This document shows positions 16,572-25,030 of a stretch of 43,103 bases of DNA, in pieces (positions within the stretch are counted from its first letter, which is position 1; every line of letters starts with the position of its first letter). Position numbers and translations under genes: made by a program. This DNA comes from Nocardioides sp. (lineage in GTDB: Bacteria; Actinomycetota; Actinomycetes; Propionibacteriales; Nocardioidaceae), in NCBI RefSeq assembly GCF_029937575.1, contig NZ_JAPYPS010000017.1:1-43103 (forward strand), read 5' to 3'. Below the pieces are notes generated by a model. It was not told where the DNA came from and ran no database searches. It saw only the letters and a program-made list of their open reading frames with translations.

Positions 16572-16748
16572 TCAGTCGTCGGGGTCGTCGAGGCGCGCCA
16601 ACCAGGTGGCGAAGCGCTCGACGGCCGTCTCGAACTCCGGGTGGGTGTCGGTGAAGACCTGGAGCTGCTCGGCGACCCACGCCAGGGTGACGTCCTCGTC
16701 ACCCCGACGCTTGACGAGCTCCTCGATGCCGCGGTCGGTGAAGTACAT
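16572..16748 (-). CDS. DUF6104-like small protein
   Basis: A 58-residue acidic protein beginning MYFTDRGIEELVKRR and ending ATWLARLDDPDD. It is predicted helical, with no cysteine and no signal peptide. I recognise it as the actinobacterial DUF6104 type, of unknown function. The ATG at 16748 gives the family's N-terminus; the frame is open 14 codons further upstream without similarity. It lies 92 bp downstream of kgd on the same strand, with a hairpin between. Confidence 0.75.
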   Translation of the reverse strand: MYFTDRGIEELVKRRGDEDVTLAWVAEQLQVFTDTHPEFETAVERFATWLARLDDPDD

Positions 16749-16799
16749 CGCCTCATCCTCTGCCGTGGTTGCCGTCGGCGCTCGGCTCACGGGGTTTCG

Positions 16800-16816
16800 A
16801 CCCGCCGGAAGCGGGT
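16800..16816 (-). terminator. Small hairpin between kgd and the DUF6104-like gene
   Basis: Six base pairs (ACCCGC/GCGGGT) around a CGGAA loop, 24 bp after the kgd stop. It has no U-tract; it may attenuate transcription from kgd into the small gene, but support is weak. Confidence 0.3.
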
Positions 16817-16840
16817 TCGTTGCTCACTCGCTCGGCCTGC

Positions 16841-19800
16841 TCATGAGAACGCCCGGTCGAGCAGGTCCTTCTGCTCGGCCGCGTGCCGCTTGACGGTGCC
16901 GACCGACGGCGACGACGAGGCGTCGCGGGTGATCCGCTCCACCGTCGCGTCGACCTCGGGCCACACGTTGAGGGCGTAGTCGGGCCAGGGGCCGTAGTTG
17001 GCCGGCTCGTCCTGGACCCAGCGCACCTGCTTGAGGTGGGGGTAGCGGGCGATCTCGGCCTTGATCTCGTCGAGCGGGCGCGGGTACAGCTGCTCGACGC
17101 GCGCGATCGCGAACCGCTCGCCTCCCTCGCGCTTGGCGCGGTCGACCATCAGGTCCCACGTCACCCGGCCGGAGCAGACCAGCAGCGTGTCGACCTTGTC
17201 CTGGTCGGCCTCCGCGTCGCCGATGAACGGACGGAACGTGCCCTCGGTGAAGTCGCCGGGCTGGGAGGCGGCCTCCTTGCGCTTGAGCATCGACTTCGGC
17301 GTGAACACGATCAGGGGCCGGTGCTTCTCCCCGAGCGAGTGGTGGCGCAGCAGGTGGAAGTACGACGCCGGCGTGGACGGCTGGGCGACGACGAAGGCGT
17401 CGTCGGCGGCCATCTGGAGGAACCGCTCGATCCGAGCCGAGGAGTGGTCGGGGCCTTGACCCTCGTAGCCGTGGGGGAGCAGCAGCACCACGCCGGAGTT
17501 CTGGCGCCACTTGGTCTCGCTGGACGTGATGAACTCGTCGATGACCGTCTGGGCGCCGTTGACGAAGTCGCCGAACTGCGCCTCCCACAGCACGAGTGCC
17601 TCGGGGCGGGCCACCGAGTAGCCGTACTCGAAACCGAGGGCGGCGTACTCGGAGAGCAGCGAGTCGTAGATGTAGAACTTCGCCTGGTCCTCGGTCAGGG
17701 CCGAGAGCGGAGTCCACTCGTCGGCGTTGACCCGGTCGATGATCGTGCCGAAGCGGGACACGAACGTGCCGCGACGCGAGTCCTGGCCGGCCAGGCGCAC
17801 CGGGCGCCCGTCCATGAGCAGGGAGCCGAAGGCGAGGATCTCGCCGGTGCCCCAGTCGATCGGGCCCTCGGTGATCGCGGTGGCCCGGCGCTGCAGCTGA
17901 GGCATCACCTTGGGGTGCACGGTGAAGCCGTCGGGCGGCGTGACGTAGGCGTCGGCGATCCGCTTGAGGCACTCGAGGTCGATGGCCGTGCGGGTCTCGC
18001 CGGTGGGCTTGTCCGGGTAGTCGGGCACCGTGGTCCACTCGGGCGGCTGCGACGTGGCGTCCTTGACGTCGGTGAAGACCCGCTCCAGCTGCTGCTGGTA
18101 GTCGGCCAGCACCTGCTCGGCCTCTTCGATCGTGATGTCGCCACGACCGATGAGCGACTCGGTGTAGAGCTTGCGCACCGAGCGCTTCTGCTCGATCAGG
18201 TCGTACATCAGCGGCTGGGTGTACGAGGGGTCGTCGCCCTCGTTGTGACCGCGGCGGCGGTAGCAGACGAGGTCGATGACGACGTCCTTGTTGAAGGCCT
18301 GGCGGTACTCGAAGGCCAGTCGGGCCACGCGGATGCAGGCCTCGGGGTCGTCGCCGTTGACGTGGAAGATCGGCGCCTGCACCATCCGCGCCACGTCGGT
18401 GCAGTAGAGCGAGGAGCGCGAGGAACCGGGGGAGGTGGTGAACCCGACCTGGTTGTTGACCACGACGTGGATCGTCCCGCCGGTTCGGTAGCCGCGCAGC
18501 TGCGAGAGGTTGAGCGTCTCGGCGACCACACCCTGGCCGGCGAAGGCGGCGTCACCGTGCACCAGGAGGGGCAGGACCGGGAACTTCTCGCCCTGGTCGA
18601 GCACGTCCTGCTTGGCGCGGGCGATGCCCTCCAGCACGGGGTCGACGGCCTCGAGGTGCGAGGGGTTGGCCGCGACGGAGACCTTGATCTTGTCCCCGGA
18701 GCCGGCCTCGAACTCGCCCTCGGCGCCGAGGTGGTACTTCACGTCGCCGGAGCCCTGGACCGTGCGCGGGTCGATGTTGCCCTCGAACTCACGGAAGATC
18801 TGCGAGTACTTCTTGCCCACGATGTTGGCCAGCACGTTGAGGCGGCCGCGGTGCGCCATCCCGATGGCGACCTCGTCGAGACCGACCTCGGCGGCGGCCT
18901 CGCAGATCTCGTCGATGACCGGGATCGTGGTCTCGCCGCCCTCGAGGCTGAACCGCTTCTGGCCCACGAACTTGGTCTGCAGGAACGTCTCGAAGGCCTC
19001 GGCCTGGTTGAGCTTGAGCAGGATCCGCAGCTGCTCCTCGCGGGGCGGCTTGGTGTGCGGCCGCTCGACGCGCTCCTGGACCCACCGACGCTGCTCGGGG
19101 TCCATGATGTGCATGTACTCGATGCCGGTGGTGCGGCAGTAGGAGTCGCGCAGGATGCCCAGGATGGTGCGCAGCTTCATGAAGCGTCGACCGTCCCCGA
19201 AGGAGCCGGTCGCGAACTCGCGGTCGAGGTCCCACAGGGTCAGCGCGTGCGACTCGATCTGCAGGTCGGGGTGGGTGCGCTGTCGGTACTCCAGCGGGTC
19301 GGTGTCGGCCATCATGTGCCCGCGCACGCGGTAGGCGTGGATCAGCTCGAGGATCCGGGCCTGCTTGCTGATCTCGTCGTCGTGCGACGTCGCGATGTCG
19401 CTGCCCCAGCGGATGGGCTCGTAGGGGATGCGAAGCGAGCGGAAGATGTCGTCGTAGAACCCGTCCGCGCCCAGCAGCAGCTGGTGCATGCGCTTGAGGA
19501 ACTCGCCCGACTGCGCGCCCTGGATCACGCGGTGGTCGTAGGTCGAGGTCAGCGTCATGACCTTGCTGATGCCGTTGCGGGCGATGGCCTCGTCCGAGGC
19601 GCCCTGCCACTCGGCGGGGTACTCCATCGCACCGACGCCGATGATCGCGCCCTGACCCGACATGAGCCGGGGGACCGAGTGCACGGTGCCGATGCCGCCC
19701 GGGTTGGTCAGGCTGATGGAGGTGCCCTGGAAGTCGGCGACGGTGAGCTTGTTGTCGCGCGCCTTGCGCACGACCTCCTCGTAGGCGGTCCAGAAGGCCG

Positions 19801-20614
19801 CGAACTCCATGTCCTCGGCGGCCTTGATGGCCGGGACGAGGAGCTGGCGCGAACCGTCCGGCTTGGGCACGTCGATCGCCAGGCCGAGGTTGATGTGGGC
19901 GGGCGTGATCAGGTTGGGCTTGTTGTCGACGGTCTCGAAGCCGACGTTCATCTCCGGCATCGTGCGCGCCGCCCGGATCAGCGCGTAGCCGATCAGGTGG
20001 GTGAAGGAGACCTTGCCACCGCGCGCGCGGGCGAGGTGGCTGTTGATGACGGTGCGGTTGTCCCACAGGAGCTTGACCGGAACCGAGCGCACCGAGGTGG
20101 CCGTGGGCACGGTCAGCGACTCGTCCATGTTCTTCACCACGCGCGCCGGGGCGCCGCGCAGCACGGTGTACGTCGGCTCGTCGCTCGCCTCGGCCGGCTC
20201 GGCCGGCTTGGCGTCCTTGGGCGTCGGCTTCGAGGTCGCCTTCGCGGGCTCGGCGGCCTTGCCGGACGAACGGGGCTCGGCCTTGGGGGCGGGCTTGGCG
20301 TCCGACCCGGCCTTGTCCGCCGACTTGTCCGGGGCAGGCGCCTTCGCGGCTGGCGCCGCCTTGGCCCCCTTGGCCGGTGCCTGCTCGGCAGGCTTCTCGG
20401 CCGGCGTTGCGGAGCCGTTCGACTGCGAGCCGTTCGACCCCGAGCCGTTGCTCGTGCCGCCCTCGTCGGCGAAGTAGGCCTTCCACGCCGCATCGACGCT
20501 TCCGGGGTCGGCGGCGTACTGCTCCCGCATCTCCTCCACGAGCCACTCGTTGGCACCGAAGTCGGTGCTGGAGGGCTCGGTGGAACTGGTGGAGGGGCCT
20601 GAGGACTGCGGCAC
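16841..20614 (-). CDS. kgd: Multifunctional 2-oxoglutarate enzyme Kgd (E2-E1 fusion)
   Basis: A 1257-residue actinobacterial fusion combining E2-type succinyltransferase and thiamine-diphosphate E1 of the 2-oxoglutarate dehydrogenase complex. The N-terminal helix (FGANEWLVEEMREQYAADP) is followed by an Asn/Gly/Ser then Ala/Lys/Pro-rich linker to about residue 150. The acyltransferase domain carries the catalytic histidine, His361, in TYDHRVIQG. The E1 part then includes GMAHRGRLNVL and RRRGHNEGDDPSYTQP. No lipoyl domain is present, as expected for this family, which uses lipoyl groups of other complexes; in mycobacteria and corynebacteria it is inhibited by the FHA protein GarA/OdhI. The start GTG (encoding PQSSGPSTSS) is chosen by family resemblance and an AGAGG upstream; the frame continues 106 codons upstream without similarity. 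Confidence 0.95.
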   Translation of the reverse strand: MPQSSGPSTSSTEPSSTDFGANEWLVEEMREQYAADPGSVDAAWKAYFADEGGTSNGSGSNGSQSNGSATPAEKPAEQAPAKGAKAAPAAKAPAPDKSADKAGSDAKPAPKAEPRSSGKAAEPAKATSKPTPKDAKPAEPAEASDEPTYTVLRGAPARVVKNMDESLTVPTATSVRSVPVKLLWDNRTVINSHLARARGGKVSFTHLIGYALIRAARTMPEMNVGFETVDNKPNLITPAHINLGLAIDVPKPDGSRQLLVPAIKAAEDMEFAAFWTAYEEVVRKARDNKLTVADFQGTSISLTNPGGIGTVHSVPRLMSGQGAIIGVGAMEYPAEWQGASDEAIARNGISKVMTLTSTYDHRVIQGAQSGEFLKRMHQLLLGADGFYDDIFRSLRIPYEPIRWGSDIATSHDDEISKQARILELIHAYRVRGHMMADTDPLEYRQRTHPDLQIESHALTLWDLDREFATGSFGDGRRFMKLRTILGILRDSYCRTTGIEYMHIMDPEQRRWVQERVERPHTKPPREEQLRILLKLNQAEAFETFLQTKFVGQKRFSLEGGETTIPVIDEICEAAAEVGLDEVAIGMAHRGRLNVLANIVGKKYSQIFREFEGNIDPRTVQGSGDVKYHLGAEGEFEAGSGDKIKVSVAANPSHLEAVDPVLEGIARAKQDVLDQGEKFPVLPLLVHGDAAFAGQGVVAETLNLSQLRGYRTGGTIHVVVNNQVGFTTSPGSSRSSLYCTDVARMVQAPIFHVNGDDPEACIRVARLAFEYRQAFNKDVVIDLVCYRRRGHNEGDDPSYTQPLMYDLIEQKRSVRKLYTESLIGRGDITIEEAEQVLADYQQQLERVFTDVKDATSQPPEWTTVPDYPDKPTGETRTAIDLECLKRIADAYVTPPDGFTVHPKVMPQLQRRATAITEGPIDWGTGEILAFGSLLMDGRPVRLAGQDSRRGTFVSRFGTIIDRVNADEWTPLSALTEDQAKFYIYDSLLSEYAALGFEYGYSVARPEALVLWEAQFGDFVNGAQTVIDEFITSSETKWRQNSGVVLLLPHGYEGQGPDHSSARIERFLQMAADDAFVVAQPSTPASYFHLLRHHSLGEKHRPLIVFTPKSMLKRKEAASQPGDFTEGTFRPFIGDAEADQDKVDTLLVCSGRVTWDLMVDRAKREGGERFAIARVEQLYPRPLDEIKAEIARYPHLKQVRWVQDEPANYGPWPDYALNVWPEVDATVERITRDASSSPSVGTVKRHAAEQKDLLDRAFS

Positions 20615-20696
20615 GGCTTGGTTCGCCTCTTCCGAAGGGTGCTGGTGGGTTGCTGGTGATCGCTCCGACGGGTGCCGGAGGGCGCCAGGCGCGCCT

Positions 20697-20725
20697 GAAC
20701 CAGGCGCGGAGCGACGCGTTGTCAA
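20697..20725 (-). promoter_or_regulatory. Candidate kgd promoter with adjacent palindrome
   Basis: On the minus strand a perfect TTGACA (20725-20720) is followed after 17 nt by TGGTTC (20702-20697), a poor -10. Directly downstream, 20686-20697 is a perfect 12-bp palindrome (CAGGCGCGCCTG), and CCAGGCGCG is repeated at 20685 and 20700. A repressor site over the start region is possible. The inferred leader to the GTG at 20614 is about 75 nt. Confidence 0.4.
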
Positions 20726-20752
20726 GGCTAGACCCACACGCCAGCAAATGCG

Positions 20753-20800
20753 CGGACTGTGGTCCACTTTCGGGCACGCTGTCAGGCACACCACAGTCCG
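20753..20800. repeat. Perfect 11-bp inverted repeat between kgd and lipoprotein gene
   Basis: CGGACTGTGGT (20753-20763) and ACCACAGTCCG (20790-20800) are exact reverse complements separated by 26 bp. The repeat lies in the 297-bp divergent region 20615-20911, upstream of the kgd promoter candidate. It could be a pair of operator half-sites, a looped regulator site, or a hairpin in the lipoprotein leader. No gene is seen in this gap. Confidence 0.5.
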
Positions 20801-20911
20801 GTCCCTCGTCCGCAGCTCCGGCAGCCCCCTCACCAGGGGGGTCGCTCGCGCGGGCGTCGGTGCCGTCGCCCGCCCAGACCGACCGCCGTACCCACCCCAG
20901 GAGCACGCCGC

Positions 20912-21535
20912 ATGACGCGTTGGATCAAGCACGCCGTACGTCGGACCGCCCTGGCGGCGGCCGGGGCGACGCTGGTGTCCGTGGCCCTCGTGGGGTGCTC
21001 CGGGGACGAGGTCGACGCGGGAGGAGGGCCGGCACCGACAGGGGAGCCGACGCCCACGCCGACGCCCACCCCCGAGCCGATCGTGACCAACGCCACGATC
21101 AACCGCGTCGACGGCGACCTCGCTGCCTCCGGACGCGACCGGCTGCGTGACCGCGTGCTCGTGGCGGTGGATGCCTGGATCGACGGGGCGTACGGCGGCA
21201 GCTACCCGCGTGACGACTTCTCCGAGGCCTTCGCCAGCTTCACGTCTGCTGCCGGGAAGCGGGCGATCGGCGACCAGGACCTGATGAGCAACGCGAGCAT
21301 CGGCGAGCAGCTCGACGCCGTCCTGCCCGTGCGCCGTCGTCTCCGCATCGACGTCCTGGGCGTCGAGGGTCGCGCCGTGGCCGTCACCGCCCAGGTGGTG
21401 CTCGGCCTCGAGCTGTCCGGCGAGATCACCCGTAGGGACCGGATCGCCGGATCGCTCTACCTGACCTACGAGAAGTCGGGCAAGGCGCCCGGCTGGCGCG
21501 TGTTCGGCTACGACGTCTCCCGAAAGGCCCTCTGA
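20912..21535 (+). CDS. Lipoprotein of unknown function
   Basis: A 207-residue predicted lipoprotein. A twin-arginine-containing N-terminus (RRTALAA) and hydrophobic stretch end in the lipobox LVGC, followed by a Thr-Pro linker (PTPTPTPTPEP). The mature domain has an N-terminal helix (RDRLRDRVLVAVDAWIDGAY) and beta strands (VEGRAVAVTAQVVLGLELSG; GWRVFGYDV) that look like an NTF2-like or Mce-associated fold; this is a guess from pattern only. The ATG has an AGGAG ribosome binding site 8 nt upstream. Its TGA overlaps the ATG of the LCP gene by one base, so the two are translationally coupled and may work together at the cell wall. Confidence 0.75.
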   Translation: MTRWIKHAVRRTALAAAGATLVSVALVGCSGDEVDAGGGPAPTGEPTPTPTPTPEPIVTNATINRVDGDLAASGRDRLRDRVLVAVDAWIDGAYGGSYPRDDFSEAFASFTSAAGKRAIGDQDLMSNASIGEQLDAVLPVRRRLRIDVLGVEGRAVAVTAQVVLGLELSGEITRRDRIAGSLYLTYEKSGKAPGWRVFGYDVSRKAL

Positions 21536-22437
21536 TGCGCCGGACCCTCGCTCGCCTGCTGAGCCTCGCCCTCGTCCTGGTCGTGACCGGTCTGATCGTG
21601 CCGGACAGCAGCCGGGCCTCGACCCAGGTCGCGCTCGTGAAGATGGAGCACGCCGAGGCCGTGGCTCTCGACCGGGACACCGTGTGGATCCTCGGGGTGG
21701 GCAGCGACGCCCGGCCCGGTGAGGACATGACCCGCACCCGAGGCGACGCGCTGCAGCTGATCGGCCTGAACACCGCTACCGGTGCCGCGACCACGATCGG
21801 CATCCCGCGCGACTCCTACGTCTCGATCCCCGGCGTCGGGTCCGACCGGATCAACGCCGCCCTCTACTACGGAGGCCCACAGCTCCTCGGGGAGGCAGTC
21901 GGCGACCTGGTGGGAGTCGAGCCCGACTACGTCTTCGTCACGCGCTTCCCGTTCTTCGAGAACATGATCGACGACATCGGCGGGATCCAGGTCGACAACC
22001 CGCGCTACTTCTCCGACTCCGACCTCAAGCCGTTGGGCTTCGAGGAGGGACCGATCCGCCTCAACGGCTACGGCGCGATGGCGTTCTCCCGGATCCGCAA
22101 GAGCCTCCCGGCAGGAGACTTCGACCGCTCGGCCAACCAGCAGATCGTGCTCGGTGGCATCCAGGCGAGGATCGCCGAGCGCGTCTCCGAGCGTGGCTTC
22201 ATCGCCTCGGGCGTGCTCACCGTGCTCGAGCACATGGACATCACCGGCGTCGGCCCGGCCGAGCTCTTCCGGCTCGGCCAGGCCATCGCCCGCGTGAAGC
22301 CCCGCCTGATCACCGGGTGCGTCGTGCAGGGTGGCATCGCGACGATCAACGGCGCCAGCGTCGTGCTGCCCTACACCGACCAGGCGCGGCGCTACGGCGA
22401 CGACGCCCGCGACGACGCGGTCATCGACGGCTGCTGA
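21535..22437 (+). CDS. LytR-CpsA-Psr (LCP) family protein
   Basis: A 300-residue LCP protein. These enzymes sit outside the membrane and transfer polymers such as teichoic acids, arabinogalactan or capsule from undecaprenyl-pyrophosphate carriers to peptidoglycan. The N-terminal hydrophobic segment (residues 7-24) is the only membrane or signal element. Conserved parts are GVGSDARPGEDMTRTRGDALQLI (split in the family as the first Asp/Arg site), IPRDSYVSIPG, and YGAMAFSRIRKSLPAGDFDRSANQQ, which carries the lipid-pyrophosphate-binding arginines. No C-terminal LytR_C domain follows. It is coupled to the upstream lipoprotein gene and converges on the RTX-like gene 20 bp away. Confidence 0.9.
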   Translation: MRRTLARLLSLALVLVVTGLIVPDSSRASTQVALVKMEHAEAVALDRDTVWILGVGSDARPGEDMTRTRGDALQLIGLNTATGAATTIGIPRDSYVSIPGVGSDRINAALYYGGPQLLGEAVGDLVGVEPDYVFVTRFPFFENMIDDIGGIQVDNPRYFSDSDLKPLGFEEGPIRLNGYGAMAFSRIRKSLPAGDFDRSANQQIVLGGIQARIAERVSERGFIASGVLTVLEHMDITGVGPAELFRLGQAIARVKPRLITGCVVQGGIATINGASVVLPYTDQARRYGDDARDDAVIDGC

Positions 22438-22457
22438 AGCCCGATCCCGGCGCAGGC

Positions 22458-23123
22458 TCAGGCGTGGCAGCTGTGCCGCTCCTCGACCCCGCGCTCGCAG
22501 CTGTCCTTGCCGGGTCCGCCGTACCCGGTGTCCTGACCCCGGCCGCCGTACAGCTCGTCGTCAGCCGAACCGCCGTGGAGCTCGTCGGCCCCGCGTCCGC
22601 CGACGAGGGTGTCCTCACCGGCGCCGCCGCGCAGCACGTCCGCGCCGTCGTCTCCGGCGACGTAGTCCTTGCCCGGCCCGGCCGAGATCCGGTCACGCCC
22701 CGGACCGCCGTTGACGAACTGCTGGCCCTTGCCGGTCGTGATCTCGTCGTTGCCGAAGCCGCCACGGATGTCGGCGTAGCCCCGGCCGACGATGATCCGG
22801 TCGTTGCCGCCGTCGCCCTGGACCTCGGTGTCCCCGCCGCCGGGGACGGTGACGACGTCGTTCCCGGGCCCGGCGTAGACCAGGTAGGCCGCACAGATGT
22901 CGTCGTCGCCCTCGAAGGCGTGGACCTCTGAGTTGGGGGCGTAGATGACGTCGTCACCCGCCGTGCCCTCGACGTACTCGCGGTCACCGACGATCGTGGC
23001 GGTCTTGCCGTGGCAGGTGGGAGCTGTGCCTGCGGCTGCGCCGGTGGTGACCCCGGTCAGCGCCGAGGCAGCGAGGGCTCCGAGGCCGAGGGCGGTCAGG
23101 ACCGATGTGCGAACGGGTGACAT
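22458..23123 (-). CDS. Secreted RTX-like calcium-binding repeat protein
   Basis: A 221-residue exported protein. The signal peptide runs to about residue 30 (ATG at 23123, GGAG 7 nt upstream). From residue 50 on, almost the whole chain consists of about 14 imperfect nonapeptide units of the GGxGxDxL(x)2 type, for example NGGPGRDRISAG, RGGAGEDTLVGG and YGGRGQDTGYGG, which form a calcium-binding beta-roll. There is no enzymatic domain, only the repeat block capped by a short Cys-containing tail (SCERGVEERHSC). Four cysteines in the mature part may form disulphides. RTX nonapeptides usually help folding of type I-secreted proteins in Gram-negatives; in actinobacteria such Sec-type RTX proteins are common and their role is unknown. 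Confidence 0.85.
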   Translation of the reverse strand: MSPVRTSVLTALGLGALAASALTGVTTGAAAGTAPTCHGKTATIVGDREYVEGTAGDDVIYAPNSEVHAFEGDDDICAAYLVYAGPGNDVVTVPGGGDTEVQGDGGNDRIIVGRGYADIRGGFGNDEITTGKGQQFVNGGPGRDRISAGPGKDYVAGDDGADVLRGGAGEDTLVGGRGADELHGGSADDELYGGRGQDTGYGGPGKDSCERGVEERHSCHA

Positions 23124-23202
23124 GTGAAATCTCCAAGACGGTGACTGTGTGGTCACAGGAGAGACGCAGTCGGCGCCGAGAAGGTTGCGATCAGACGAGG
23201 GG

Positions 23203-23275
23203 CGCCTCCGGCAGGATTCGAACCTGCGGCACCTGGTACCGGAAACCAGTGCTCTATCCCCTGAGCTACGGAGGC
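23203..23275 (-). tRNA. tRNA-Arg(CCG)
   Basis: A complete 73-nt cloverleaf can be drawn on the minus strand: acceptor stem GCCTCCG/CGGAGGC, D arm GCTC/GAGC, anticodon stem CTGGT/ACCAG with loop TTCCGGT (anticodon CCG, reading CGG), a 5-nt variable loop, T arm GCAGG-TTCGAAT-CCTGC, and discriminator G. The CCA end is not encoded. A TAGTCT box on the minus strand (23305-23300) is a likely -10, giving an 18-nt or so 5' leader. It is divergent from argS, the synthetase that charges it. Confidence 0.96.
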
Positions 23276-23344
23276 CCGCGTCTTGCGACGCACCAGCGGA
23301 GACTACCGGCCATAACTGGTGAGAGGGAAACCGGTGGTCGCCGA

Positions 23345-23350
23345 TAGGCT
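23345..23350 (+). promoter_or_regulatory. -10 box for leaderless argS transcript
   Basis: TAGGCT ends exactly 6 nt before the GTG at 23357. No ribosome binding site exists, so the start codon is probably the transcript's 5' end. The divergent tRNA-Arg promoter is only about 40 bp away. Confidence 0.5.
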
Positions 23351-23356
23351 GGCGCG

Positions 23357-25027
23357 GTGAATCCGGCCCAGCTCTCCGCCACCGTCGTCGAGGCCCTGGC
23401 CTCGCTCGTCGACCAAGGCACGCTCGTCCTGCCCGATGGTGTCCCGACGGAGGTCACCGTCGAGCGACCGCGCGAGGCGTCGCACGGCGACTACGCCACC
23501 AACGTGGCGATGAAGCTCGCCAAGAAGGCCGGGACCAACCCGCGCGCTCTCGGCGAGCTGCTCGCGACCGAGCTCCGCTCCGCAGCCGGGATCGCCCAGG
23601 TCGACGTCGCCGGCCCGGGGTTCCTCAACGTCACCGTGGCCGCCGACGCCCAGGGCCAGGTCGCCGCCGACATCCTCGCGGCCGGGACGTCGTACGGCGC
23701 CACTGCGTCGCTGGCGGGGGAGAGGATCAACCTCGAGTTCGTCAGCGCCAACCCGACCGGACCGCTGCACATCGGTGCCGTTCGCTGGGCCGCGGTGGGC
23801 GACGCCCTGGGGCGGGTCTTCGAGTTCTGCGGCGCCGAGGTCACCCGCGAGTACTACTTCAACGACCACGGCGGCCAGATCGACCGGTTCAGCCGGTCCC
23901 TGCTGGCCAGCGCGCTGGGCGAGCCCGCCCCCGAGGACGGGTACGGCGGGCAGTACATCCATGACATCGCCGCCGCCGTGGTCGCCGCGCATCCGGATGC
24001 CCCGGGGCTGGCGTTCGAGGAGGCCAACGAGGCCTTCCGCGCCGCCGGTGTGGAGATGATGTTCGACGAGATCAAGAAGTCCCTGCACGACTTCGGTGTC
24101 GACTTCGACGTCTACTTCCACGAGGACAACCTGCACAAGAGCGGTGCGGTCGACCGCGCCGTCGCGCGCCTCGGCGAGCTGGGCAACACCTACGAGCAGG
24201 ACGGCGCCCTCTGGCTGGCCACCGAGCGCTTCGGTGACGACAAGGACCGGGTGATCATCAAGTCCGACGGGCAGGGCGCCTACCTCTCCGGCGACCTGGC
24301 CTACTACCTCGACAAGCGCGAGCGCGGCTTCGGTCGTTGCTTCATCATGCTCGGCGCCGACCACCACGGCTACGTCCAGCGGTTGATGGCGATGTGCCAG
24401 GCCTTCGGCGACACCCCGCACGTCAACCTCGAGGTCCTGATCGGGCAGATGGTCAACCTGCTGCAGGACGGCGCACCCATGCGGATGTCCAAGCGGGCCG
24501 GGACCGTGGTCACGATCGACGACCTCGTCGGTGCCATCGGGGTCGACGCCAGCCGCTACGCCCTGGCGCGCTACTCCAGCGACTCCCCGATCGACCTCGA
24601 CCTCGGTCTGTGGACCAGCGCGAGCAACGAGAACCCGGTCTACTACGTCCAGTACGCCCATGCCCGCACCTGCCGGATGATCGCCAACGCCACGGATCTC
24701 GCGATGGCCCTCCCCGGGGAGGGCTTCGACGGGTCCCTGCTCGACCACGAGCGTGACCGCGCCCTGCTCCGGGCCCTGGCCGACTTCCCGGCCGTTGTCT
24801 CCAGCGCCGCCGAGCTGCGCGAGCCGCACCGGATCGCGCGCTACCTGGAGGACACCGCCTCGGCGTTCAACAAGTGGTACGACACCAAGGAGTGCCGGAT
24901 GCTGCCTCAGGGCGACGAGCCGGTCACCCCCACCAACGAGGCGCGGCTCGTCCTGGTGCACGCCACCAACACCGTCCTCGCCAACGGCCTGGGCCTGCTC
25001 GGCGTCTCCGCGCCCGAGCGGATGTAG
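23357..25027 (+). CDS. argS: Arginyl-tRNA synthetase
   Basis: A 556-residue class I synthetase that charges tRNA-Arg. The N-terminal Add1-type tRNA D-loop-binding domain (about 1-110) is followed by the catalytic core with [12 protein letters not shown], in which HIGA at 138-141 is the HIGH motif, and RMSKRAG with M377-S-K-R380 as the KMSKS equivalent. The C-terminal all-helical anticodon-binding DALR domain covers about 430-556 and ends in the usual [10 protein letters not shown]. The GTG start fits a leaderless transcript. It heads the argS-lysA-hom-thrC-thrB series, with 3 bp to lysA. Confidence 0.97.
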   Translation: MNPAQLSATVVEALASLVDQGTLVLPDGVPTEVTVERPREASHGDYATNVAMKLAKKAGTNPRALGELLATELRSAAGIAQVDVAGPGFLNVTVAADAQGQVAADILAAGTSYGATASLAGERINLEFVSANPTGPLHIGAVRWAAVGDALGRVFEFCGAEVTREYYFNDHGGQIDRFSRSLLASALGEPAPEDGYGGQYIHDIAAAVVAAHPDAPGLAFEEANEAFRAAGVEMMFDEIKKSLHDFGVDFDVYFHEDNLHKSGAVDRAVARLGELGNTYEQDGALWLATERFGDDKDRVIIKSDGQGAYLSGDLAYYLDKRERGFGRCFIMLGADHHGYVQRLMAMCQAFGDTPHVNLEVLIGQMVNLLQDGAPMRMSKRAGTVVTIDDLVGAIGVDASRYALARYSSDSPIDLDLGLWTSASNENPVYYVQYAHARTCRMIANATDLAMALPGEGFDGSLLDHERDRALLRALADFPAVVSSAAELREPHRIARYLEDTASAFNKWYDTKECRMLPQGDEPVTPTNEARLVLVHATNTVLANGLGLLGVSAPERM

Positions 25028-25030
25028 GCG

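Noticed and set aside
16883..20602. Very long open frame antisense to kgd (over 1200 codons), and similar antisense frames over parE, rho, argS/lysA and the Pat-like gene
   Set aside because: In DNA of this GC content, antisense frames of GC-rich genes stay open by codon bias. Their translations are low-complexity (Arg/Gly/Val/Asp-rich) with no domain, and the sense strands encode recognised proteins.
20615..20932. N-terminal extension of kgd by about 106 codons
   Set aside because: The added stretch crosses the predicted promoter and the inverted repeat and resembles no Kgd; the GTG at 20614 starts the expected sequence.
23141..23156. GTGAC-N6-GTCAC inverted repeat upstream of the RTX-like gene as an operator
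   Set aside because: Only 5 bp per arm; too short to separate from chance without conservation data.
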